Assembly (NCBI RefSeq): GCF_015234275.1
Contig: NZ_JADGII010000015.1
From: Prosthecochloris ethylica
GTDB taxonomy: Bacteria; Bacteroidota; Chlorobiia; Chlorobiales; Chlorobiaceae
Reading direction: 5' to 3' (one strand)
DNA: 39,563 nucleotides
The notes beneath the pieces were generated by a model, which saw only the letters and a program-made list of their open reading frames with translations, ran no database searches and was not told the origin of the DNA. The position numbers and the translations under genes are program-made. Positions 33,981 through 39,563 of the stretch are shown here, piece after piece (position 1 is the stretch's first letter; each line of letters opens with the position of its first letter).

Positions 33981-34052
33981 GCACCAGACCCCCGTCAACA
34001 ACCGAACATCCCCGGCACCTGCCGCCTCCATTCCAACAATCCCCGAACAACC

Positions 34053-34123
34053 AATTCGCAGTAATTCGCGCCAATCCGCGAACAATCAATAACCAATCAG
34101 TAAAAATCAGTGTAATCTGTGGG
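34053..34123. repeat. Decamer cassette, copy in island V
   Basis: Phased units beginning AAT[TC]: lengths 10, 10, 10, a 12-nt spacer, then 10, 9, 10, with cores TTCGC/TCCGC in the first half and TCAGT/TCTGT in the second. The same architecture and lengths occur at 39466-39536. It is followed by a short GGGC..CCACG stretch and then a type A palindrome. Confidence 0.85.
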
Positions 34124-34140
34124 CAACTCCACGCCCCCAC

Positions 34141-34159
34141 GGGTCAGCGCCGCTGACCC
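34141..34159. repeat. Type A palindrome, copy 7
   Basis: Perfect copy, 17 nt after the decamer cassette. The same order (cassette, then A) is seen in islands IV and VI. Confidence 0.92.
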
Positions 34160-34232
34160 CTACGGAAAACATGGCACATATCCATGAATCGTTATTCGTG
34201 AATGACTTGTCACTGCGCCAAAGGCGCGCCCT

Positions 34233-34260
34233 GTCTCTCGTCTCTTGTCTCTTTTCTCTC
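34233..34260. repeat. Heptamer array, four YTCTCTN-type units
   Basis: GTCTCTC, GTCTCTT twice, then TTCTCTC: again 28 bp. Confidence 0.85.
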
Positions 34261-34301
34261 CGCGCCGCAGACGCTCCGGTCTCCGGTCTCCCCATCTTTT
34301 C

Positions 34302-34322
34302 CATTCACCAGTCACTGGTCAC
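34302..34322. repeat. Three NNNTCAC heptamers running into purU
   Basis: CATTCAC, CAGTCAC, TGGTCAC. The purU stop codon (complement of 34319-34321) lies in the third unit. Confidence 0.75.
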
Positions 34323-35182
34323 TCGAACACAATCGTCTTCCGGCCATTGCAGAGCACACGATGCTCGACATGCAGAGACAGGGCCCGTGCCAGCACCAGG
34401 CGCTCGAGATCCCTCCCTTTGCGGATCATGTCCCTGACGGCATCACGATGGGAAACACGCACGATATCCTGCTCGATTATCGGGCCCTCATCAAGCTCCG
34501 AGGTCACATAATGACTGGTCGCCCCGATAATCTTGACTCCACGCTCATACGCCTGACGGTACGGCGAAGCACCTGAGAATGCAGGAAGAAAGGAATGGTG
34601 GATATTGATGATGCGTTCCGGCATCTCAGCAACAAACCGTTCCGACAGCACCTGCATATAACGGGCAAGCACAACCGTATCGATCTCATGCTCACCCAGC
34701 AGCTGCAACTCGCGTTCTTCCTGTTCACGCTTGTTGTCAGGCGTCACGGGAAACACATGATAGGCAATCCCGTAGTACCTGGCCAGCGGCTCGAGGTCCG
34801 GATGGTTGGAAATGATGAGAGGAATATCGATATCCAGTTCCCCTGCCCGGTGGCGCCAGAGAATATCCTGCAGGCAGTGATCATAGCGCGAAACAAAAAT
34901 CGCCACCCGATGACGACGTTCTGCGGCATGAATACGCCACTGCGCCCCAAACTCTCTTGCCAGCGGGCCGAATGCAGACTCGAGCTCATCGGACGGGATG
35001 GAAAATCCATCCATGTTCCATGAGACACGGATAAAGAATTTCCCGCTCTCACGGTCGACATGTTCATCCAGATCGAGAATGTTACCACCACGTTCAAAAA
35101 TGAAATGGGATATGCGGGAAACAAGACCTGTACGATCGGGGCAGGATAGCAGAAGAGTGGCTAATGAACTATGAGGTGACAA
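34319..35182 (-). CDS. purU: Formyltetrahydrofolate deformylase
   Basis: 287-residue enzyme releasing formate from 10-formyltetrahydrofolate, balancing one-carbon units and feeding formate-dependent purine synthesis. An N-terminal ACT domain (about 1-85, LLLSCPDRTGLVSRIS) precedes a formyltransferase domain with the catalytic Asn/His/Asp set in INIHHSFLPAF and SELDEGPIIEQD. Length is normal. The TGA stop sits in a GTGACCA-type heptamer. It is divergent from the PAP2 gene. Confidence 0.96.
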   Translation of the reverse strand: MSPHSSLATLLLSCPDRTGLVSRISHFIFERGGNILDLDEHVDRESGKFFIRVSWNMDGFSIPSDELESAFGPLAREFGAQWRIHAAERRHRVAIFVSRYDHCLQDILWRHRAGELDIDIPLIISNHPDLEPLARYYGIAYHVFPVTPDNKREQEERELQLLGEHEIDTVVLARYMQVLSERFVAEMPERIINIHHSFLPAFSGASPYRQAYERGVKIIGATSHYVTSELDEGPIIEQDIVRVSHRDAVRDMIRKGRDLERLVLARALSLHVEHRVLCNGRKTIVFE

Positions 35183-35223
35183 ACTGTTCTCAAACTAGGT
35201 TAAAAAAATTATTTTCAGGGTCA

Positions 35224-35229
35224 TATAAT
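35224..35229 (+). promoter_or_regulatory. Consensus -10 box upstream of the glycolipid operon
   Basis: A perfect TATAAT lies 77 nt before the PAP2 start, in the AT-rich divergent region with purU. No convincing -35 hexamer is found at 16-18 nt, so the promoter call is weak. Two GCATGC palindromes follow downstream in the leader. Confidence 0.3.
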
Positions 35230-35306
35230 ACCTGCGGCATGCAAAAAGTTCACAGGCAGCATGCAGAAAACCGCTTATAACCCATGCATCAAAGCACAAG
35301 ACCCCG

Positions 35307-35933
35307 ATGGTATCCGATAGAACAACATATGGTATAACACTCAAATGGCTGCTCATGGCAACACTGCTCTGCATCGTGAGCTACGTGTGGATTGACCGGC
35401 CTGTAACCGATGTGTTTCTCTCTCTCAGGGACACCCAGCTTCATGACACCTTCAAAATCATCACGCGGCTGGGAGAGTCACAATGGTATCTCATCGGAGG
35501 CCTGATCACCTGGCTGATGTTGAAACGCAAAAACCCACCGATAGCGGCAGGGGGCATGCTGCTGCTGAGTTCGGTTGCCGTATCCGGTATAACGGCAAAT
35601 ATCCTCAAAGCGCTGCTCGGACGCGCCCGTCCGCGCCTCTATGACCATCACCAGATCTACGGTTTCGATTTTTTTCATATCGACTACGCCTGGCTCTCCT
35701 TTCCGTCAGGCCACTCCGCAACAGCCCTGGGAGCGGCATCGGCACTCGCACTGATCTTTCCGCGTTACCGCGTCATATGCTATACTGTCGGTATCGTTGT
35801 CGCATTCAGCCGTGTCGTACTTGCCCAGCACTGGATCAGCGATGTCATTGCAGGCTCGCTCCTGGGGCTCGCCACCACTATTCTGCTCTACAGAAAACAC
35901 TTCATGACTTCACTGCATGGACAGGAACAATAA
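35307..35933 (+). CDS. PAP2-family membrane phosphatase
   Basis: 208-residue inner-membrane phosphatase with about six helices. All three PAP2 motifs are present: KALLGRARP, SFPSGHSATALG and SRVVLAQHWISDV (catalytic histidines). Members dephosphorylate lipid phosphates or polyprenyl diphosphates such as undecaprenyl pyrophosphate. It overlaps the next gene by 17 nt, and that gene handles polyprenyl-linked sugars, so carrier recycling or lipid A dephosphorylation is a reasonable guess. Confidence 0.93.
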   Translation: MVSDRTTYGITLKWLLMATLLCIVSYVWIDRPVTDVFLSLRDTQLHDTFKIITRLGESQWYLIGGLITWLMLKRKNPPIAAGGMLLLSSVAVSGITANILKALLGRARPRLYDHHQIYGFDFFHIDYAWLSFPSGHSATALGAASALALIFPRYRVICYTVGIVVAFSRVVLAQHWISDVIAGSLLGLATTILLYRKHFMTSLHGQEQ

Positions 35934-37479
35934 CAACAACGTCATCACGGCAGACATCGTGCTTCTTGGAGCTGTCTGCCTGATCAGTTTTTTTGCCGGC
36001 ATCGGCTCCCTCCCGCTCTTCGATGTCGATGAAGGAGCATTCAGCGAAGCGACCAGGGAAATGCTCGAAAGCGGAAACTACCTGACCACGTACCTCAACG
36101 GCGAACCCCGTTTCGACAAGCCCGTCCTGATCTACTGGCTGCAGCTCCTCTCCGTCAGGCTCTTCGGTATCACGGAATTCGCGTTCCGCCTGCCGTCAGC
36201 TCTTGCCTCGACAGCCTGGACCGCAGCAGTGTACCTGTTTACGCGCAAACACCTCGGGCACACAGGGGGATGGACAGCCGCCATCCTCATGGCGACGGCG
36301 TTCCAGATAACGATCATCGGCAAAGCAGCGATAGCGGACGCCCTGCTGAACTGCCTGCTTGCAATCAGCATGTTTGCCGTCTACAGCTACTACCTGCAGC
36401 GGCGTGAGCGCGATATCCTGCTGGCCTTTGCCGCTATCGGGCTCGGGACGCTGACGAAGGGCCCTGTAGCCATCCTCATTCCCCTTGCCGTCTCCTGCAT
36501 CTTCTTCATCACCCAAAAGGAGACGAAGGCATGGTTCACAGCAATCTTCAATCCTCGTGGCATCGCCCTGTTCTGCCTCATTGTCCTGCCCTGGTACACG
36601 CTCGAATATCTCGACCAGGGCATGGCTTTTATCGAAGGCTTCATCCTCAAACACAATGTCGGACGTTTCAGTGACGCCATGGAAAAACACGGGGGACCGA
36701 TCTGGTACTACCTCCCGGTCCTTCTCATCGGCATCCTTCCGGCAACAGGCCTCCTGGGCCCAATGGCGCGCCACATGAAGGGCATGATCAAACAGCCGCT
36801 GTTCAGCTTCCTGCTCCTGTGGTTCACCTTCGTCTTCGTGTTCTTTTCCCTTTCGGGCACCAAGCTTCATCATTATGTCATTTACGGATACACACCGGTT
36901 TTCATCCTCATGGCAGCGCACATCGAAGACCTGCGCAGACCAGCAATAACCGGCATACTTCCCGCTCTCCTGCTTGGCGCTTTTGCCGCACTGCCACGCG
37001 TTATCCCTGCTGTTCAGCCATCGGTCAGCGACCCGTACGTAAGAGCCGTCCTTGAAAACGCACATCTGGTCCTGACCCCCGGCTACAGCATACAGCTGCT
37101 CATTGCAGGGCTCCTGATCATCCTCATCTGGGCACTGCCATTGACCGCTTTCCGCTACCGCGCCGCAGCTGCCGGCGCCATCTTCGCCCTGACGGTCAAC
37201 ATGGTGATCACGCCCAGGGCAGGAATCCTGCTGCAGCAGCCGGTGAAAGAGGCAGCCATGATCGCAAAAGAGCGGGGAGATAAAATCGTCATGTGGAAAG
37301 TCAATTACCCGTCTTTTTTAGTATATTCCGAAACTTTTGTCAGCCGCCGCAGGCCGGAACCGGGTGAAACTGTCTTCACTTCGGTAAAATACATCGAAAG
37401 GCTTCCTGAAGCAGAAATTCTCTACCGGAAAAACGGTCTGGTACTGGCCAGAATACCAGAAGCACACACAGCAGAATGA
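35917..37479 (+). CDS. ArnT/PMT-type membrane glycosyltransferase
   Basis: 520-residue GT-C-fold transferase with about 12 membrane helices. The first periplasmic loop has the family pattern FDVDEGAFSEATREMLESG followed by RFDKPVLIYWLQLL, as in ArnT, which moves a sugar from polyprenyl phosphate to lipid A or another acceptor at the outer face of the inner membrane. The N terminus (MDRNNNNN) is unusually Asn-rich. It overlaps PAP2 by 17 nt and the glycosyltransferase by 4 nt. The sugar and acceptor are unknown. Confidence 0.88.
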   Translation: MDRNNNNNVITADIVLLGAVCLISFFAGIGSLPLFDVDEGAFSEATREMLESGNYLTTYLNGEPRFDKPVLIYWLQLLSVRLFGITEFAFRLPSALASTAWTAAVYLFTRKHLGHTGGWTAAILMATAFQITIIGKAAIADALLNCLLAISMFAVYSYYLQRRERDILLAFAAIGLGTLTKGPVAILIPLAVSCIFFITQKETKAWFTAIFNPRGIALFCLIVLPWYTLEYLDQGMAFIEGFILKHNVGRFSDAMEKHGGPIWYYLPVLLIGILPATGLLGPMARHMKGMIKQPLFSFLLLWFTFVFVFFSLSGTKLHHYVIYGYTPVFILMAAHIEDLRRPAITGILPALLLGAFAALPRVIPAVQPSVSDPYVRAVLENAHLVLTPGYSIQLLIAGLLIILIWALPLTAFRYRAAAAGAIFALTVNMVITPRAGILLQQPVKEAAMIAKERGDKIVMWKVNYPSFLVYSETFVSRRRPEPGETVFTSVKYIERLPEAEILYRKNGLVLARIPEAHTAE

Positions 37480-38408
37480 AACTGTCGGTCGTCATACCGG
37501 TCATGAATGAAGAAGAGAGCATCAAACCCCTGTTTGACGCCCTCGAGGCCTCACTCCAGAGCATCGACCATGAAATCATTCTGGTTGATGACGGCTCGAC
37601 CGACAGGACCGTCGCCACGATCAGGGAACATGCGCCTGAAAACGCCAGACTGCTTGTTTTCAATAAAAATTACGGACAGACCACCGCGCTCGCTGCAGGC
37701 ATCGACCATGCCGAAGGAGAGTTCATCGCCACCATGGATGGCGATCTGCAGAACGATCCTGCCGACATACCGATGATGATGCGCCACCTGAAGGAACACG
37801 ATCTCGACGTCGTGGCCGGACGGCGCGCAGGAAGAAAAGACGGGATGCTCTTGCGCAAGATCCCGAGCAAAATCGCCAATGCGCTGATACGTACACTGAC
37901 CGATGTCCATATCAGCGATTACGGCTGCACCCTGAAACTGTTCCGCCGGGACGTCGCAAAAAATCTCGGCCTGTACGGAGAACTTCACCGTTTCATTCCG
38001 GTCCTCGTGCGCCTCTACGGTGCAAACATGGCTGAAGTCGACGTCCGCCACCATGCACGACGGTTCGGCACCTCGAAATACGGTATCGGAAGAACCTTCA
38101 AGGTGCTGAGTGATCTCATGTTCATGGTCTTTTTCCAGAAATACGGCCAGAAACCCATGCACCTGTTCGGAACGCTGGGGGTTCTCGCCTTCATGCTGGG
38201 GATCCTGATCAACCTCTATCTGGGCATCGTCAAGCTGCTCGGTGAAGATATCGGGGGCCGCCCTCTGCTCATTCTCGGCGTCATGCTCGTCTTTACCGGC
38301 ATTCAGCTCATCACGACCGGCTTCATCGCCGAATTCATCATGCGCACCTACTATGAGTCGCAAAACAAAAAACCCTATATCATCCGGGACATCTTTGTCA
38401 AATCGTAG
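37476..38408 (+). CDS. Polyprenyl-phosphate glycosyltransferase, GT2 family (DPM1/ArnC-like)
   Basis: 310-residue enzyme with a cytosolic GT-A domain (VVIPVMNEEESI; VDDGSTD; ATMDGDLQNDP with the metal-binding DGD; GCTLKLFRRD) and two C-terminal membrane helices (about 228-252 and 262-288). Such enzymes load a sugar from a nucleotide donor onto polyprenyl phosphate, supplying the ArnT-like transferase encoded just upstream (ATGA overlap). The downstream start overlaps its 3' end by 56 nt. Confidence 0.93.
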   Translation: MKLSVVIPVMNEEESIKPLFDALEASLQSIDHEIILVDDGSTDRTVATIREHAPENARLLVFNKNYGQTTALAAGIDHAEGEFIATMDGDLQNDPADIPMMMRHLKEHDLDVVAGRRAGRKDGMLLRKIPSKIANALIRTLTDVHISDYGCTLKLFRRDVAKNLGLYGELHRFIPVLVRLYGANMAEVDVRHHARRFGTSKYGIGRTFKVLSDLMFMVFFQKYGQKPMHLFGTLGVLAFMLGILINLYLGIVKLLGEDIGGRPLLILGVMLVFTGIQLITTGFIAEFIMRTYYESQNKKPYIIRDIFVKS

Positions 38409-39288
38409 CGTCAACGCAAAAAAACTGCTCAGGACCGTTCTCCAGATCAGCATTTCGATCATTGCCCTGACCATCGTCCTGACCAAAACCGATACAGCAA
38501 AACTCATCGAGGTAATCAGTTCTGCAAATCCCTGGTACCTTTTGCTCGCTGTGATCGTGTTCAATATCTCGAAAATTCTCAATGCCGTCCGCCTCAACCG
38601 TTTCTTCAGGGCGATCGGCCTGGAACTCTCCTCACTCTACAACCTGCAGCTCTACTATGTCGGCATGTTCTACAACATGTTCCTGCCCGGCGGTATCGGA
38701 GGTGACGGGTACAAAATCTACGTGCTCAAAAAAAACCACCGCATGAAAATGCTCAATGTCTTCAATGCGGTCTTCTGGGACCGGGTTGCCGGCATTTTCG
38801 CACTCCTGTTCCTCACGATCATCCTCATGCTGCCAAGCAGCTTCGCCGACATGCACCCTGAATATATGCCAGCGGCCCTGGCGCTCCTGGCAGCGACCTA
38901 CCCTCTCTCCTGGGGACTGACCCGCCTGCTCTACCAGCAGTTCAAAAGCATTTTCACCATCACCGCCATCGAATCGATTCTCATCCAGGCAGCCCAGACC
39001 CTTTCGGCCCTGCTGATCCTGATTGCGCTCTCGCTCCCGTCACACCACATCGACTACCTTGCGATTTTTCTCATCTCGACCGTCGCGACCGTGCTGCCCA
39101 TCACGGTCGGCGGCGCCGGGGCACGGGAAATCACCTTCTTCTACGCCCTCAACTACCTGCAGCTCGAACCAAATACCGGTGTCGCGCTTTCCCTGATCTT
39201 CTTCACCATCTCCGCCATCTCCGCCCTGGCAGGCATGCTCTTCCAGAACCGTTCACTGCAGGAGAAGGTGGTGACCAGTGACCAGTGA
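38353..39288 (+). CDS. UPF0104 / flippase-like membrane protein
   Basis: About 311 residues, eight or so membrane helices, of the YbhN/LPG-synthase transmembrane family. Family marks are FYNMFLPGGIGGDGYK, FWDRVAGIFAL and PITVGGAGAREITFFYAL. There is no catalytic lysyl-transferase domain, so it is probably a lipid or lipid-linked sugar flippase. ATG 38353 gives a 56-nt overlap with the glycosyltransferase; an in-frame TTG at 38395 is the alternative. The last residues (VVTSDQ and stop) are encoded by a GTGACCA tandem array. Confidence 0.88.
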   Translation: MSRKTKNPISSGTSLSNRSVNAKKLLRTVLQISISIIALTIVLTKTDTAKLIEVISSANPWYLLLAVIVFNISKILNAVRLNRFFRAIGLELSSLYNLQLYYVGMFYNMFLPGGIGGDGYKIYVLKKNHRMKMLNVFNAVFWDRVAGIFALLFLTIILMLPSSFADMHPEYMPAALALLAATYPLSWGLTRLLYQQFKSIFTITAIESILIQAAQTLSALLILIALSLPSHHIDYLAIFLISTVATVLPITVGGAGAREITFFYALNYLQLEPNTGVALSLIFFTISAISALAGMLFQNRSLQEKVVTSDQ

Positions 39289-39298
39289 CCAGTGACCA
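39271..39298 (+). repeat. Perfect tandem array, four GTGACCA heptamers over a stop codon
   Basis: Four identical units (28 bp). The stop codon of the flippase-like gene (39286-39288) is formed inside the array. Because 7 is not a multiple of 3, gain or loss of units would shift the frame of the C-terminal codons. Confidence 0.95.
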
Positions 39299-39375
39299 GA
39301 AAAAGATAGGGGGGAAAAACAAAGGCAAAACCCATCGGCTCGGCAATCACCACCATGCACCCCCATACACCGTAG

Positions 39376-39394
39376 GGGCGAGCGGCGCTCGCCC
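39376..39394. repeat. Type B palindrome, copy 5
   Basis: Perfect copy with the full CCGTAGG left flank that it shares with the reverse complement of type A. Confidence 0.92.
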
Positions 39395-39465
39395 GCGACG
39401 AGCCCCGCCAACCACCGAATGCCCACGGAATTTGTCACCACGCCTCCAACCAAACCCACCAAATC

Positions 39466-39536
39466 AATTCGCAAAAATCCGCGCCAATCCGCGGACAGTC
39501 AAAAACCAATCAGTGAAAATCCGTGTAATCTGTGGG
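39466..39536. repeat. Decamer cassette, copy in island VI
   Basis: Units of 10, 10, 10, spacer 12, then 10, 9, 10 nt, each beginning AAT[TC]. Spacing is identical to 34053-34123 although bases differ. Confidence 0.88.
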
Positions 39537-39563
39537 CAAACCCACGACCCCACGGGTCAGCGC

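Larger units (their letters stand above)
33713..34318. repeat. Repeat island V, between purU and the lipocalin gene
   Basis: 606 nt without a credible gene. Contents: eight AGCCGTT units (33745-33800); type A palindrome (33892-33910); CATGAAT/CGTTATT/CGTGAAC heptamers (about 33934-33954); type B palindrome (33962-33980); decamer cassette (34053-34123); type A palindrome (34141-34159); the CATGAAT set again (about 34182-34202); a fragment of the 77-bp block (CTTGTCACTGCGC, about 34205-34217); four YTCTCTN heptamers (34233-34260); two GGTCTCC units (34278-34291); and three NNNTCAC units (34302-34322) that run into purU. Confidence 0.92.
39289..39563. repeat. Repeat island VI (cut by window end)
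   Basis: No gene seen. Contents: the rest of the GTGACCA array, an AACAAAGGCAAAACCC-type stretch, type B palindrome (39376-39394, preceded by ACCGTAG), decamer cassette (39466-39536) and the first ten bases of a type A palindrome (39554-39563). Module order matches island V. Confidence 0.9.

Noticed and set aside
34053..34159. tRNA or small structured RNA in island V
   Set aside because: No cloverleaf, anticodon arm or TTC loop can be drawn. The structure is explained by the decamer cassette and type A palindrome.

Overview
The window (39,563 bp, GC-rich, about 34 protein genes, no rRNA, tRNA, CRISPR array or transposase gene seen) looks like chromosomal sequence from a green sulfur bacterium (Chlorobiaceae, Chlorobium/Chlorobaculum/Prosthecochloris type). 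That placement is an inference from gene content and family flavour: a full hyp set, a Chlorobium-like porin, a VC_2705-type acetate symporter with its DUF4212 partner, a compact cytochrome bd, and a purine nucleoside phosphorylase next to mtnA. No taxonomic marker gene is present.

Layout. 79-9194 (minus strand): the [NiFe]-hydrogenase maturation genes hypA, hypB-hypF, hypC-hypD-hypE, then a hybrid histidine kinase. The hyp series is cut twice by repeat islands. 9390-13562: pyrB, a DUF1207 outer-membrane protein, a convergent Nudix hydrolase and a porin. 13764-15850: two-gene sodium/solute (probably acetate) symporter. 15946-25804: housekeeping run of uvrC, a TPR protein, aroE, lspA, tatD, a membrane-anchored YfgM-like protein, a cyclophilin, yggS, an aminotransferase and a purine nucleoside (or methylthioadenosine) phosphorylase. 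26000-27061: mtnA. 27206-33174: cydA-cydB-cydD-cydC, a complete cytochrome bd oxidase with its assembly ABC exporter. 33182-35182 (minus): a Blc-type lipocalin lipoprotein and purU. 35307-39288: a tightly overlapping membrane-glycolipid operon (PAP2 phosphatase, ArnT-like transferase, polyprenyl-phosphate glycosyltransferase, UPF0104 flippase-like protein).

The most unusual content is between the genes. Six intergenic islands (1-78, 4749-5131, 8221-8852, 11720-12250, 33713-34318, 39289-39563) are built from the same small set of modules: (i) two related 19-bp palindromes that differ by two compensatory base-pair changes and face each other like a BIME; (ii) many heptamer-periodic arrays with different unit sequences, often exactly four units (28 bp), one with eight; (iii) a roughly 71-nt cassette of phased decamers; (iv) a 77-bp block present three times without a mismatch. 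The arrays repeatedly run into genes: the stop codons of uvrC, purU and the last gene, and apparently those of hypF and the kinase, lie inside repeat units, and the uvrC start sits 3 nt after a heptamer array. I regard this modular repeat system as the best candidate for something under-described. Heptamer STRR repeats of cyanobacteria and REP/BIME elements of enterobacteria are known analogues of the parts.
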